Positions 1 through 10,157 are shown, counted from the stretch's first letter. The stretch: DNA of 38,517 bases from Limosilactobacillus sp. (GCA_030530845.1 JAUMUE010000014.1:1-38517); one strand, 5' to 3'. Notes: generated by a model not told the origin, from the sequence alone. Numbers and translations: made by a program.

Positions 1-7
1 AATCATT

Positions 8-13
8 TATAAT
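8..13 (+). promoter_or_regulatory. -10 element of the mcrBC promoter
   Basis: A perfect TATAAT lies about 34 nt before the mcrB start codon. The matching -35 box would fall outside the window, so only half of the promoter is visible. Confidence 0.5.
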
Positions 14-46
14 GGATTAGTAAGTTGAAGACGAGGGTGAGAAAAA

Positions 47-1636
47 GTGATAAATAAGCAAAAATTAGGACAACTGGTGGAGCAATACAAGCGGGTTTTT
101 GACGAGCGCTGGGCGAGTGAAGGATTCAAGTGGGATGCCGTGGCGACCTTCCAACGCAACTGGGATGTCGATGCGACTGACTTTGAAGGAATGCTGGAAA
201 AGGCGCTTGAAGATGCTAATAAGTTGTTGATCGGACGATACTTCATGCCGGGCGATATGATTAATATCTTTGCCCAACATTATCCTGAACAAGTACGTGC
301 AATGTTCCGTGGACTATTTGACGAAAAGCAGGACCTGATTGAACGATTAGCCGAGTTCAAGAATCAAGCCGAGAACTTACTGGTTGATTTTGCCAAACAG
401 GATCCGAAAGCCAAAAGTACTTACCAAAACGAAGGAACGATGATGACCTACTTGTGGCTGAAGTATCCTAGCAAGTATTTCTTCTACCGTTACGGACAAT
501 CCAAGCACGTCGCAGATATTCTGGAATCCGATTACCAATTCAAACCGGGCAAATATGATTTGGACATCAACAACGCTCTGTCACTTGATAATGAAATCGC
601 TGAATTCTTGCGCCAGGACCCTGAGTTAAGAACAATGCTGGCTGATAAGCTCGGCGCGAATTCATATACAGACGAAAACATGCACGTCTTAACGAGTGAC
701 TTTGTATTCTTCCTCCAACATGATTTGAACGAAGCTGATGAGCCAGAAGTCACGGAAGAGGAAATTTTAGAACCAGTAAAGATTGCTTCTTATACCAAGT
801 CCGACTTTCTTGATGAGGTCTACATCAGTGCGGATAAGTTTGACCGGATGCAAAACGTCTTGAAACACAAGAAAAACATTATTTTGCAGGGAGCACCGGG
901 TGTTGGGAAGACTTTTGCGGCGAAGCGTTTAGCCTATGCGATGATGGGTGAACAGGATGATGACCGGATTGCCTCCGTCCAATTTCACCAAAACTACTCG
1001 TACGAGGACTTCATGATGGGATACAAGCCGACCGGGGATGGGTTCGCACTCAAGACCGGTGTGTTCTACGATTTCTGCAAGAAGGCAGCCGCGGATCCTG
1101 AACGTGACTACTTCTTTATCATCGACGAAATCAACCGTGGTAACCTCAGTAAGATCTTCGGAGAACTGTTGATGCTAATTGAATCCAACTACCGCGAAAA
1201 GCCAATCACGCTGGCCTACAATGGTGAGGAATTCACGATCCCATCACGCCTTTACATTATCGGAATGATGAACACTGCAGACCGGAGCCTGGCAATGATC
1301 GATTACGCACTTCGCCGCCGGTTTAGTTTCATCAGCATGGAGCCCGCCTTTGATAATCCACGGTTTGTTGCGTATGAAAAAACGCTGCAGAGCGCAACAC
1401 TGGACCGTTTGATCGACGTGATTAAGAGTCTGAATAACGATATCAGAAGTGACAAGACCCTCGGCAGTGGATTCTGCATCGGACACAGCTATTTCTGTCA
1501 ACTGGATCCCGCTGACGACCTGACACTGAAAAATATCGTCGACTACGACATCATCCCGATGCTAGAAGAATATTGGTTTGACGACGAAGAAAAGGTGAGA
1601 GAGTGGGCTGACCAACTCCACGGTGTCTTTGCATGA
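47..1636 (+). CDS. mcrB: McrB-like AAA+ GTPase subunit of a type IV modification-dependent restriction system
   Basis: This is the motor subunit of a McrBC-type enzyme, which translocates on DNA carrying modified bases and drives the McrC nuclease. The AAA+ core is clear: Walker A GAPGVGKT at residues 282-289, Walker B DEINRGN at about 360-366, and the McrB-family signature MNTADRS at 408-414. The first 250 or so residues look like a variable target-recognition region that I do not recognise as a named domain, so the modified base it reads cannot be inferred. The start is GTG, preceded by a GAGGGTGAG ribosome binding site. The stop codon overlaps the ancestral mcrC start (ATGA at 1633-1636), so the two genes were translationally coupled. 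The gene itself looks intact at 529 aa. Its partner is damaged, so the system may be inactive. Confidence 0.9.
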   Translation: MINKQKLGQLVEQYKRVFDERWASEGFKWDAVATFQRNWDVDATDFEGMLEKALEDANKLLIGRYFMPGDMINIFAQHYPEQVRAMFRGLFDEKQDLIERLAEFKNQAENLLVDFAKQDPKAKSTYQNEGTMMTYLWLKYPSKYFFYRYGQSKHVADILESDYQFKPGKYDLDINNALSLDNEIAEFLRQDPELRTMLADKLGANSYTDENMHVLTSDFVFFLQHDLNEADEPEVTEEEILEPVKIASYTKSDFLDEVYISADKFDRMQNVLKHKKNIILQGAPGVGKTFAAKRLAYAMMGEQDDDRIASVQFHQNYSYEDFMMGYKPTGDGFALKTGVFYDFCKKAAADPERDYFFIIDEINRGNLSKIFGELLMLIESNYREKPITLAYNGEEFTIPSRLYIIGMMNTADRSLAMIDYALRRRFSFISMEPAFDNPRFVAYEKTLQSATLDRLIDVIKSLNNDIRSDKTLGSGFCIGHSYFCQLDPADDLTLKNIVDYDIIPMLEEYWFDDEEKVREWADQLHGVFA

Positions 1637-1695
1637 AAGATAAATCGATCCTGATCAAAAACGTCTATTACATGCTGTCGTACGCGTTTTCGGGC
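1633..1695 (+). pseudogene. mcrC: Displaced N-terminal fragment of mcrC (frameshifted)
   Basis: The ATG overlaps the mcrB stop and opens a frame reading IKNVYYMLSYAF, which is the usual beginning of McrC proteins. After the TTTT run at 1687-1690 the frame loses all resemblance to McrC and stops at 1821. From about 1689 the McrC sequence continues in the -1 frame (FGLKQGVYEDVATE and onward). Restoring one T to the run would fuse the two parts into a single protein of about 354 aa. This is seen in the sequence. Whether it is a real mutation or a sequencing indel cannot be told from here. Confidence 0.75.
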
Positions 1696-1718
1696 TCAAG
1701 CAGGGTGTCTACGAAGAT

Positions 1719-2696
1719 GTGGCGACCGAGTCATTCGACCAGATGTACGACCTCTTCGCAGCAATCATGGCCAAGGGGATCAGTGCGCAACTCAAGAGGG
1801 GATTATACCGTGAATACCTGAGTCGCCAAGATGATCTGACTGTGTTGCGGGGCAAAATCGACATGCCAAAGACAATCAAGCACCGCCTGTCACAAAAGCA
1901 AGTCCTGTCTTGTGACTACGATGAACTGTCTGAAAATAACCTGCTCAATCAGATCCTGAAGACGACGATGATGAGCCTGCTGAAGAATCGCCGGGTAAGC
2001 TTGAAATACCGGGTACAACTGAAGAAGCAACTTCTGTATTTCAACGGCATCGACTTGATCGACCTGGCGCGGATCAACTGGACAGGGATCAAATACCACC
2101 GCAACAACCAGAGCTACCGACTGCTGATCTGCATCTGCCAGCTGGTGATGCAGGGTGAAGTGATGGCGGGTGATCCGGGCAACTCCCTGTTAGCCAGCTT
2201 TTCCGATGAGCAAGGGATGCACCACCTCTACGAAAAATTCATCCTCGAGTACTACCGCCGTCACTACCCACAGCTGACGGTCAATGCATCCCGGATTGAC
2301 TGGGCGACCGATGATGGTGACGACCAGTTCCTATTGCCCAACATGCGCACCGATGTCCACTTGGCGCTGGGTGACCGGATTTTAATCATTGATGCTAAGT
2401 ACTACGAGCACACGACGGCTGTTTGGTACACGAACCGCGCAATCAAATCTGGCAACCTCTACCAGATTTTCACCTACGTCAAAAACGAGTCCTACAACTA
2501 TCCGGACAAGACGGTGGCGGGGATGCTTTTGTATGCGAAGACTGACGAGCGGGTGCAACCGGACGAAAATTATCACATCCACGGAAACCAGATCAATGCC
2601 AAGACGCTCGATCTGAACCGCCCATTCAAGCAAATCTCAGCCCAACTCGATGAAATCGTCAACGCATATTTCACTAACCTGCAGAAAAATGTCTGA
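1719..2696 (+). CDS. mcrC: McrC-like nuclease subunit, main reading frame (N-terminus split off by frameshift)
   Basis: McrC supplies the nuclease of McrBC and stimulates McrB GTP hydrolysis. This 325-codon frame carries nearly all of the protein. A PD-(D/E)XK-type centre is visible as D212, followed 13 residues later by D225-A-K227 in LIIDAKYY. The first in-frame start codon is a GTG with no good ribosome binding site. The real N-terminal residues sit upstream in another frame (1633-1695). The C-terminal 300 residues show no stops or further shifts, which argues for a recent lesion or an assembly error rather than long decay. If it is not translated by reinitiation, the McrBC system is null. 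Confidence 0.75.
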   Translation: MATESFDQMYDLFAAIMAKGISAQLKRGLYREYLSRQDDLTVLRGKIDMPKTIKHRLSQKQVLSCDYDELSENNLLNQILKTTMMSLLKNRRVSLKYRVQLKKQLLYFNGIDLIDLARINWTGIKYHRNNQSYRLLICICQLVMQGEVMAGDPGNSLLASFSDEQGMHHLYEKFILEYYRRHYPQLTVNASRIDWATDDGDDQFLLPNMRTDVHLALGDRILIIDAKYYEHTTAVWYTNRAIKSGNLYQIFTYVKNESYNYPDKTVAGMLLYAKTDERVQPDENYHIHGNQINAKTLDLNRPFKQISAQLDEIVNAYFTNLQKNV

Positions 2697-2698
2697 GC

Positions 2699-2723
2699 AA
2701 AATGATGCGCTCGGGCATTTTTT
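2699..2723 (+). terminator. Probable weak intrinsic terminator after mcrC
   Basis: A short stem ATGC/GCAT (2705-2708 with 2715-2718) has A-rich 5' and T-rich 3' flanks and six T residues. It lies between the mcrC stop and the mutS promoter. Confidence 0.4.
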
Positions 2724-2764
2724 ACGTAATTTAGTATTGAGAACTATTTTGCGTCCGTGAAACC

Positions 2765-2793
2765 TTGCACTGGTGGACAGCAAAAAATATAAT
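2765..2793 (+). promoter_or_regulatory. Promoter of the mutS-mutL-ruvAB operon
   Basis: TTGCAC (2765-2770) and a perfect TATAAT (2788-2793) are separated by exactly 17 nt. This is a strong vegetative promoter, 43 nt before the mutS start. Confidence 0.75.
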
Positions 2794-2836
2794 AAATAAG
2801 ATAGACTCTGATCGAAAACAATGAGGTGAACCTTCC

Positions 2837-5443
2837 TTGACGAAAAAACAAACTCCAATGATGGAACAATATCAAAAGGTGAAAGACCAATACCCTGACG
2901 CATTCCTTTTCTACCGGCTCGGGGATTTTTACGAACTCTTCAATGAGGATGCTGTTAAGGGGGCTCAACTTCTTGAATTGACGCTGACGACGCGGAATCA
3001 CAGCGCCAAGAATCCGATTCCAATGTGTGGTGTACCGCACCGTGCTGTTCAAAACTACATCGATATCCTGATCGACAAGGGATACAAGGTGGCAATCTGC
3101 GAACAAATGGAAGATCCTAAGCAGGCCAAGGGGATGGTTAAGCGTGCCGTGACTCGTTTAGTTACTCCGGGTACCCAGATGGATCTCAACGGTGACCAAG
3201 CCCGCAGCAATAACTACCTCAGTGCGATTTTATGTCAAGGAGCTGACTTTACGCTGGCTTATACTGACCTTTCGACGGGTGAACTCAAGACCAGTACTTT
3301 CGGCTCTGCTAATGCGGTTTTAAATGAAATTATCAATCTGCAAACGAAGGAAGTAGTCGTGCAAGGCGACCTTCCCGATGAGTTAACATCTGCTTTTGAG
3401 AAGCTCCACATCTTGGTTTCTAGTCAAACTGAGATCCTAAACCAAGCCGAGATTAGTTACCTGACCCAGGACCTTGCAGACGAAGAACAAGTTCGCGTCG
3501 TGTCACTGCTGGTATCATACCTGCTGACGACGCAAAAACGTTCACTGGCCCACATTCAAAAGGCCGTGGCGTACCAACCAAGCAACTTCATGAAGATCGA
3601 CCACTATTCCAAGACCAACCTGGAATTGACGACTAACCTCCGTTCCGGCAAGCGTCAAGGTACATTGGCATGGCTTTTGGATGAGACCAAGACAGCGATG
3701 GGTTCACGCCTTTTAAAGCAGTGGCTCGACCGTCCGTTGATCGATCCCGACGACATTTCCGAACGCCAGGACAAGGTAGAAGAGTTGCTCAACCACTATT
3801 TTGAACGCAGCAACATCCAAGAAGAATTAATCAAGGTGTACGACCTCGAACGTCTTGCGGGACGGGTAGCTTACGGTAGTGTCAATGGCCGTGACCTGAT
3901 CCAACTTAAGACGTCACTGCAACAAGTTCCTAAGATCCAATATGTCTTAGAGACCCTGGATTCACCATACTTTGCGGACTTAACTGACCGTCTTGATCCG
4001 CTGTCTGACATTGCGGACTTGATCCAACGGGCAGTTGTCGACGAACCACCAGTATCAGTCACTGACGGTGGTGTAATTCGTGAGGGCTACGATGACCAGC
4101 TCGACCAATACCGTGACGCCATGAGTAACGGCAAGCGCTGGATCGCGGATTTACAAGAAAAAGAACGTGAAGAAACAGGGATTAACAACCTGAAGATTGG
4201 GTACAACCGCGTCTTCGGCTACTTTATCGAGGTTACCAAGGCCAACGTTGATAAGCTTCCTGAAGACCGTTACGAACGCAAGCAAACCCTGGTCAACGCC
4301 GAACGTTTCTCTACACCGGAATTGAAGGAGAAGGAATCCCTGATCCTCGGTGCGCAAGAAAAGTCGGTCGCACTCGAATACGAACTCTTCGTCAAGATCA
4401 GAGAACAGGTGAAGTCTCAGATCAAGCGCCTGCAAAAGTTAGCGCAAGCCTTGTCTGAACTCGACGTCCTGCAAAGCTTTGCGGTCGTTAGTGAAGACTA
4501 CCACCTGATTCGGCCAAAGATGAACACCGGCCACAAGCTTGTGATCAAGGATGGCCGTCACCCAGTCGTTGAAAAGTTCATGGGTCACCAAGAATACGTA
4601 CCTAATGACGTCTTGATGGGTGAAGACACTGATATTCTGCTGATCACGGGGCCTAACATGTCCGGTAAGAGTACCTACATGCGCCAACTCGCATTGACTG
4701 CTGTGATGGCACAAATGGGTTGTTTCGTGCCCGCAAGTGAGGCGGAACTGCCAATCTTTGACCAAATTTTCACCCGGATTGGGGCCGCTGATGACCTGAT
4801 TTCTGGGGAAAGTACCTTCATGGTCGAAATGATGGAAGCAAACAATGCCTTGAGCAACGCCACGGACCGGAGCCTGATTCTCTTTGATGAAATTGGGCGG
4901 GGGACGGCTACTTACGACGGGATGGCGCTCGCACAAGCAATTATCGAGTATGTCCACAAGAATGTCCGTGCCAAGACGCTCTTCTCAACCCACTACCATG
5001 AGTTGACGAGCCTGGAAGAAAGCCTGCCACGTCTGAAGAACGTCCACGTAGGCGCTACGGAAAAGGATGGTGAACTCGTCTTCTTGCACAAGGTGAGCGC
5101 GGGTCCAGCCGATAAGTCGTACGGTATTCACGTTGCTAAGTTGGCGGGGATGCCGGTTCCGCTGTTGACACGGGCTGACAGCATTCTCAAGCAACTCGAA
5201 CAAAAAGATGTCGAAATTCCAGCAGATCAGGATCAAGTCAAGGCCGACCGGATCGCAGAACAAGCTGCACCAGTAGTTGAGCCAAGTGGACAGATGGAAC
5301 TGTTTGAACCACAGGCAACATCTGTTAAGCTGGATAAGAAAGAAGAACGGGTCTTGAAGCAAATCAAGGACCTAAATTTGATGGGCATGACGCCACTGGA
5401 AGTCATGAACCAGATTTACGAATGGCAACAAAAACTGAAGTGA
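2837..5443 (+). CDS. mutS: DNA mismatch repair protein MutS
   Basis: MutS recognises base mismatches and small loops as a dimer and then recruits MutL. The N-terminal mismatch-binding motif is present in GDFYELF (F31-Y32-E33, the Phe-X-Glu wedge). The connector, lever and clamp domains follow. The ATPase has Walker [10 protein letters not shown] at 605-613 and Walker [14 protein letters not shown]. At 868 aa it has the normal length of MutS1, with a C-terminal tail that ends in a helical dimer/tetramer segment. The start is TTG, fixed by the TGAGGTGA ribosome binding site eight nt upstream. It is the first gene of a repair operon, with mutL beginning 10 nt after its stop. Confidence 0.98.
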   Translation: MTKKQTPMMEQYQKVKDQYPDAFLFYRLGDFYELFNEDAVKGAQLLELTLTTRNHSAKNPIPMCGVPHRAVQNYIDILIDKGYKVAICEQMEDPKQAKGMVKRAVTRLVTPGTQMDLNGDQARSNNYLSAILCQGADFTLAYTDLSTGELKTSTFGSANAVLNEIINLQTKEVVVQGDLPDELTSAFEKLHILVSSQTEILNQAEISYLTQDLADEEQVRVVSLLVSYLLTTQKRSLAHIQKAVAYQPSNFMKIDHYSKTNLELTTNLRSGKRQGTLAWLLDETKTAMGSRLLKQWLDRPLIDPDDISERQDKVEELLNHYFERSNIQEELIKVYDLERLAGRVAYGSVNGRDLIQLKTSLQQVPKIQYVLETLDSPYFADLTDRLDPLSDIADLIQRAVVDEPPVSVTDGGVIREGYDDQLDQYRDAMSNGKRWIADLQEKEREETGINNLKIGYNRVFGYFIEVTKANVDKLPEDRYERKQTLVNAERFSTPELKEKESLILGAQEKSVALEYELFVKIREQVKSQIKRLQKLAQALSELDVLQSFAVVSEDYHLIRPKMNTGHKLVIKDGRHPVVEKFMGHQEYVPNDVLMGEDTDILLITGPNMSGKSTYMRQLALTAVMAQMGCFVPASEAELPIFDQIFTRIGAADDLISGESTFMVEMMEANNALSNATDRSLILFDEIGRGTATYDGMALAQAIIEYVHKNVRAKTLFSTHYHELTSLEESLPRLKNVHVGATEKDGELVFLHKVSAGPADKSYGIHVAKLAGMPVPLLTRADSILKQLEQKDVEIPADQDQVKADRIAEQAAPVVEPSGQMELFEPQATSVKLDKKEERVLKQIKDLNLMGMTPLEVMNQIYEWQQKLK

Positions 5444-5453
5444 GGTATAAGCA

Positions 5454-7421
5454 ATGGGGCGAATTCATGAACTAAATAGTGTCTTAGCGGATCAGATTGC
5501 CGCTGGGGAAGTTATTGAACGCCCCGCATCTATCGTCAAGGAATTGGTCGAAAACTCGATCGATGCCCACAGTCGCCGTGTCGACGTGATCGTGGAAAAT
5601 TCCGGCTTGGATAGTATCCGCGTGATCGATGACGGGGATGGAATTGAACCTGACGATGTTAAGCTGGCCTTTACCCGTCACGCTACGAGTAAGATTAATG
5701 ATCGTAAAGACCTTTTTCGGGTACAGACAATGGGTTTTCGCGGGGAAGCTTTACCTAGTATTGCCTCAGTCGCCGACGTTCAGCTGACAACATCACAGGA
5801 AGGCCACGACTCTGGTGTGATGATCCACATCAAGGGTGGGGAAGTTCTCACCCACAAGCCTGCAGCCGCCCGCCGTGGTACTGACGTCCGTGTCACCGAC
5901 TTATTCTTCAACACGCCTGCACGTTTGAAGTACCTCAAGTCGCCACAGACCGAACTGATGCGGATCACCGACGTCATCAACCGACTGGCACTGGCCAACC
6001 CAGCGATCGCATTTTCCTTCACCCACAACGGTAAGGAACTCTTCCGCTCCGCCGGTAATGACAACCTCCAACAAGTGATCGCTGCTATATACGGAATCCA
6101 AGCGGGACGGAAGATGTTGCCAATCGCAGGTGAAGATGATGACTTTAAGGTCGATGGATTCGTGTCACTACCAGAATTGACGCGGTCTTCACGCCAATAC
6201 ATCACGATCACCATCAATCATCGTTATGTCCGCAATTTTGAGCTAACCAAAGCGATCATTAAGGGCTATGAGTCTAAGCTGATGGTCGGTCGTTACCCAA
6301 TTGCCGTGATCAACATCGACCTCGATCCAGTACTTGTCGACGTCAACGTTCACCCAGCCAAGCGGGAAGTTCGTTTGAGCAAGGAAGCACAGTTGACAAT
6401 GCTGATTTCACAGACGATTCGCAAGCGGATTGCGCAGGAAAACCTCATTCCGAGCCTTGATGGTGATGAATTTGGCCCAGAAGTGACTGAAGATGACGTC
6501 GCAGATCTGAACCGCCGTTTGAACGAAGCGACGACCACCTACGACGTGCACAATGAAACTCCGGTAATTGAGACTCACTCTGCTGGTGCCGATACGATCG
6601 ATAGTGAACTGTCAGAACCAGTCATTATCCACACGACCAGTGAATTGACCTCTGACAACATGCATGAATTCGACGAACGCTACAAGGATGAGGGACCAGC
6701 TCTTCCTTTTGGAGAAGAAGTGACGGTTAAAGTCGATTCCAAGCCGGAAAACCTCGAGCTCGATGTCCAAGATAAGTCCGACCAAGACCAGGGACGGTTC
6801 CCAAACCTCCAATACATTGGACAGTTGCAGGGGACCTTCTTATTGGCGCAGGCCGGTGATGGACTCTACATTGTCGACCAACACGCTGCTCAGGAACGGA
6901 TCAACTACGAGCGCTACCGTAAGGAAATCGGCCAAGTCAGTGATGATCAACAGACCTTCCTGGTACCGCTCGTGCTCAATTACTCAACCGTCGATGCTAT
7001 GAACATCAACAACCACATCGACATCCTAGAGAGTGTAGGCTTGCACCTGGAATCATTTGGCCAAAATAGTTTCCTCTTGCGGTCACACCCAACCTGGTTC
7101 ACGGAAGGACAGGAAGAGGATACCGCTAAGGAAATGATCGATTGGCTGATCAAGGACGGTAAGTTAACGGTCCAAGAATTCCGGATGAAGACGGCAATCA
7201 TGATGTCATGTAAGCGGGCAATCAAGGCCAACCATCACCTGGACGAACGGGAAGCCAAGGCACTCTTAGAACGGTTGCCAAAGTGTGAAAACCCATTTAA
7301 CTGTCCACACGGCCGCCCAGTCACGGTCCACTTCAATGATCGCGACCTGGAAAAGATGTTCAAACGAATTCAAGAATCACACGTTCCGTACGCTGATGAT
7401 TTTGATGACCACGATTTTTAA
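5454..7421 (+). CDS. mutL: DNA mismatch repair protein MutL, endonuclease type
   Basis: MutL is the ATP-switch partner of MutS. The GHKL ATPase motifs are at VENSIDA (about 32-38), DDGDGI (59-64) and GFRGEA (94-99). The C-terminal half carries the metal-dependent nicking motif DQHAAQERINYE (D475-E486, form DQHA-X2-E-X4-E) and a zinc-linked CPHGRP at 617-622. So this is the endonuclease-type MutL of bacteria that lack MutH, and it makes the strand nick itself. An acidic, poorly conserved linker lies at roughly 340-450. The ribosome binding site GAGGT overlaps the mutS stop, which indicates coupled translation. Confidence 0.98.
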   Translation: MGRIHELNSVLADQIAAGEVIERPASIVKELVENSIDAHSRRVDVIVENSGLDSIRVIDDGDGIEPDDVKLAFTRHATSKINDRKDLFRVQTMGFRGEALPSIASVADVQLTTSQEGHDSGVMIHIKGGEVLTHKPAAARRGTDVRVTDLFFNTPARLKYLKSPQTELMRITDVINRLALANPAIAFSFTHNGKELFRSAGNDNLQQVIAAIYGIQAGRKMLPIAGEDDDFKVDGFVSLPELTRSSRQYITITINHRYVRNFELTKAIIKGYESKLMVGRYPIAVINIDLDPVLVDVNVHPAKREVRLSKEAQLTMLISQTIRKRIAQENLIPSLDGDEFGPEVTEDDVADLNRRLNEATTTYDVHNETPVIETHSAGADTIDSELSEPVIIHTTSELTSDNMHEFDERYKDEGPALPFGEEVTVKVDSKPENLELDVQDKSDQDQGRFPNLQYIGQLQGTFLLAQAGDGLYIVDQHAAQERINYERYRKEIGQVSDDQQTFLVPLVLNYSTVDAMNINNHIDILESVGLHLESFGQNSFLLRSHPTWFTEGQEEDTAKEMIDWLIKDGKLTVQEFRMKTAIMMSCKRAIKANHHLDEREAKALLERLPKCENPFNCPHGRPVTVHFNDRDLEKMFKRIQESHVPYADDFDDHDF

Positions 7422-7439
7422 TAAAGGAGTTTAACTGAC

Positions 7440-8036
7440 GTGTATGAATATTTAACGGGGAAAATTTCAATCGTTGCGCCCCAATATATTGTGATTGACG
7501 TGAACGGCGTTGGTTACAAGCTCTTAGTTGCTAATCCGTACCGCTACAACGTTGATTTGACGACCGACGTCCAAGTTTTCGTATACCAAGCCGTACGTGA
7601 AGACGATATCTCACTGTTTGGTTTCAACGACCGTGCCGAAAAGCAACTCTTTATGCAATTGATCAACGTTTCTGGGATTGGTCCAAAGAGTGCTCTGGCA
7701 ATTTTGGCTAACCCCGATCACGAAGGTTTGGTCAATGCGATTGCCAATAACGATATCGGCTACCTGACCAAGTTCCCAGGAATCGGTAAGAAGACTGCCT
7801 CACAGATCGTGCTCGACTTGAAAGACAAGCTGTCAGCCACTGCGACCGGCGACCTCTTCAACCAGGCACCTGCACAAGAAACTAGTGACGACCCTGCCTT
7901 AGACGATGCCTTAGCTGCACTTAAGGCCTTGGGTTACAAGGAACGCGACATCAACAAGGTCAAGAAGAATCTGCAGGGCAGCGCCGAAACGACCGACGAA
8001 TACCTGCGCCAAGCACTGCGTTTACTTAATCAATAG
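7440..8036 (+). CDS. ruvA: Holliday junction branch migration protein RuvA
   Basis: RuvA binds four-way junctions as tetramers and loads RuvB rings for branch migration. The 198-aa protein shows the N-terminal OB fold, two helix-hairpin-helix motifs (ISGIGPKSA and FPGIGKKTA) and a C-terminal RuvB-contact domain after an acidic linker. The start is GTG, ten nt after an AAGGAG site. It sits 18 nt after mutL and 11 nt before ruvB, inside the repair operon. Confidence 0.97.
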   Translation: MYEYLTGKISIVAPQYIVIDVNGVGYKLLVANPYRYNVDLTTDVQVFVYQAVREDDISLFGFNDRAEKQLFMQLINVSGIGPKSALAILANPDHEGLVNAIANNDIGYLTKFPGIGKKTASQIVLDLKDKLSATATGDLFNQAPAQETSDDPALDDALAALKALGYKERDINKVKKNLQGSAETTDEYLRQALRLLNQ

Positions 8037-8047
8037 GGGGGATCAAT

Positions 8048-9070
8048 GTGGTAGAAAAGAAACCAGGGATTATGTCTGACCAATCCCAAGACGAAACCGA
8101 AGAGCAACTTGAGCTGACCCTTCGCCCACAGACCCTTAAAGAATATATTGGTCAGGAACAAATCAAGGGTAAGCTGAACGTCTATATTCAAGCTGCCAAG
8201 GGGCGGGAAGAAGCGCTCGACCACGTGCTCTTGTATGGACCTCCTGGCTTAGGTAAGACGACCTTGGCGATGGTGATTGCTAACGAAATGCAGGTTAACA
8301 TCAAGACTACCAGTGGTCCGGCAATCGAAAAGCCCGGTGACCTGGTGGCATTGCTGAACGAACTGCAACCCGGCGATGTTCTTTTCATCGATGAAATTCA
8401 CCGCCTGCCTAAGATGGTCGAAGAAATGCTCTACTCCGCGATGGAAGACTTCTACATCGATATCGTTGTCGGTGAGGGGCCAACTGCACACCCAGTCCAC
8501 TTCCCACTGCCTCCATTCACGTTGATTGGGGCAACGACGCGTGCGGGGATGCTCTCTGCACCATTGCGTGACCGCTTTGGGATTGTCGAACACATGAACT
8601 ATTACAACCGTGAAGAACTCAAGAAGATCATCTTCCGTTCTGCCAAAATTTTCGGTACCACAATCGAAGAAGAAGGGGCGTTGGAGTTGGCATTGCGTTC
8701 ACGCGGTACTCCACGGATCGCCAACCGTCTACTCAAGCGGGTGCGTGACTTCGCCCAAGTCGCAGAAAAGGGCAGCATCGATCCTGCCACCGTTAAGCAA
8801 GCACTCGACTTACTCCAAGTTGACAGCAACGGTTTAGACGAGGTCGACCGCAAGATGCTGATGACGATGATCAACTTTTACCACGGTGGACCAGTTGGAT
8901 TGAAGACGATCGCCGCCAATATCGGTGAAGAAACCAACACGATCGAGGAAATGTACGAACCATACCTGATCCAGATTGGCTTCATTGCACGGACTCCCCG
9001 CGGACGGGTTGTGACACCTGCCGCATACGAGCACCTCGGCGTTCCGTACCCAAGTGATGAGGGAAAATAA
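8048..9070 (+). CDS. ruvB: Holliday junction branch migration DNA helicase RuvB
   Basis: RuvB is the hexameric AAA+ motor that pulls DNA through the RuvA-bound junction. Walker A GPPGLGKT is at 64-71, Walker B FIDEIH at 113-118, sensor and arginine-finger regions follow ([18 protein letters not shown]), and a C-terminal winged helix ends with RTPRGRVVT. The 340-aa length is normal. The start is GTG at 8048, seven nt after a G-rich ribosome binding site. An overlapping ATG at 8046 is in another frame and stops at once. The following gene starts immediately after the stop codon. Confidence 0.97.
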   Translation: MVEKKPGIMSDQSQDETEEQLELTLRPQTLKEYIGQEQIKGKLNVYIQAAKGREEALDHVLLYGPPGLGKTTLAMVIANEMQVNIKTTSGPAIEKPGDLVALLNELQPGDVLFIDEIHRLPKMVEEMLYSAMEDFYIDIVVGEGPTAHPVHFPLPPFTLIGATTRAGMLSAPLRDRFGIVEHMNYYNREELKKIIFRSAKIFGTTIEEEGALELALRSRGTPRIANRLLKRVRDFAQVAEKGSIDPATVKQALDLLQVDSNGLDEVDRKMLMTMINFYHGGPVGLKTIAANIGEETNTIEEMYEPYLIQIGFIARTPRGRVVTPAAYEHLGVPYPSDEGK

Positions 9071-10129
9071 ATGCAAGCACAATTCAAATTAATGGCACAC
9101 TCCGCAAACGCCCGGTCTGGGAAACTTTTGATAAATAACAAAGAGTTGACCACCCCAGCCGTAGTGTTCACGGGAGTCAATACCACAATGCTGACAAATC
9201 AAGAGTTGCAGTCACTCGGCACCGTTGCCATTAAGCAGTCTGCACTGCGATACTGGCTCAACGGTAGTGATGTCTTTGGTGATCTCCACGACCGCTTGAA
9301 CTGGGCTGGATGGATCATCGGTGATCCCGGATGCGAACAGGCTTACCGCTGGGCAAAACCTCGTGGCCGTAAGAAGGACGGCGTGAGTTTTCACGAGCCA
9401 GAATCTGGCCAGCAAAAGCTCTACAAGCCTGAAGATGCGCGGGGATGGCAAGACAAACTCGGCTGTGACCTGCAGACTGGTTTTTGGCGCTGGGAAGACT
9501 ATTATTCACCCGTCGACGACCTGCAAGCATCCGCAAAACACACCGCATCATGGACGACTGAGAAGGGAGACAACACACTCCTGCCAATCGTCGGCGGTGG
9601 CTTAAAGCGGGTCCGCCAAGCCAGTGCTGAGACAGCAATCAAGCAATCTCCACTGGGCTATGCGATCGCCGGAGTGGATACCGAGGTCAAGTTAGCTGAA
9701 CAAGTCCGCTTGGTTAAAGAAGTGGTGGGGATGTTGCCAGAAGACGGACTCCGCTACCTGCCAACGAGTGGTTCGATTGAGCACGTCTTGATGGCGATGA
9801 TTAATGGGGTTGACCTGGTTGATTCCGACTGCGCTGATGAAGCTGCCCAGCATGGCGTGGCTTTCGATGGCACCAAGCGGATTCACCTGGCAAAGGAACA
9901 CTTCCTTGAAGATTCCGCAATCCTGGTTGATGGTTGTCAGTGTCCAACTTGTCGTAGCGGTTATTCACGTTCATACTTGCACCAACTCCAGAGCGATCAC
10001 AGCCCACTCGCGAATCGCTTGTTGGCAAGCCACAACCTGTATGTACTGAACCGTCTTGTGGCCGATTTACAAGACGCCATCGCAGGCAATCGGGTCGATG
10101 AATTCGTGAAACAACATGCGCTTGGCTAG
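9071..10129 (+). CDS. Divergent tRNA-guanine transglycosylase (Tgt)-like protein with an altered active site
   Basis: Canonical Tgt exchanges G34 of certain tRNAs for a queuosine precursor. This 352-aa protein has the Tgt outline: TPAVVFTGVNTTML near the start, GYAIAG at 196-201, the zinc site C289-X-C291-X2-C294 with H321, and HNLYVLNRL. The base-binding pocket is not Tgt-like. DSGGFQ is replaced by DPGCEQ (85-90), the Asp of the FDEC motif aligns with W139, VQGG is now VGGG (174-177), and the DCVLPTR block is DSDCADE (251-257). Both catalytic aspartates could still be D85 and D251. It occupies the usual queA-tgt position between ruvB and yajC, with queA absent. The ATG follows the ruvB stop directly. 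It may be an enzyme with another substrate or a non-catalytic relic. There is no frame damage, so selection appears to hold it. Confidence 0.75.
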   Translation: MQAQFKLMAHSANARSGKLLINNKELTTPAVVFTGVNTTMLTNQELQSLGTVAIKQSALRYWLNGSDVFGDLHDRLNWAGWIIGDPGCEQAYRWAKPRGRKKDGVSFHEPESGQQKLYKPEDARGWQDKLGCDLQTGFWRWEDYYSPVDDLQASAKHTASWTTEKGDNTLLPIVGGGLKRVRQASAETAIKQSPLGYAIAGVDTEVKLAEQVRLVKEVVGMLPEDGLRYLPTSGSIEHVLMAMINGVDLVDSDCADEAAQHGVAFDGTKRIHLAKEHFLEDSAILVDGCQCPTCRSGYSRSYLHQLQSDHSPLANRLLASHNLYVLNRLVADLQDAIAGNRVDEFVKQHALG

Positions 10130-10133
10130 CTCG

Positions 10134-10157
10134 GTAGATTTTTATTAATAAATCTAG
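10134..10157. promoter_or_regulatory. AT-rich dyad upstream of yajC
   Basis: TAGATTT and AAATCTA form a near-perfect inverted repeat around a TTATTAAT core, in the gap between the Tgt-like gene and yajC. There is no T-run, so it is not a terminator. It may be an operator, or a symmetric AT-rich promoter spacer. Confidence 0.3.

Noticed and set aside
1687-1692. Programmed -1 ribosomal frameshift in mcrC
   Set aside because: There is no X-XXY-YYZ heptamer and no evident downstream structure. A simple one-base deletion is more economical.
4439-4957. A 172-codon minus-strand open frame inside mutS
   Set aside because: It is antisense to the MutS ATPase domain, with no ribosome binding site or recognisable motif.
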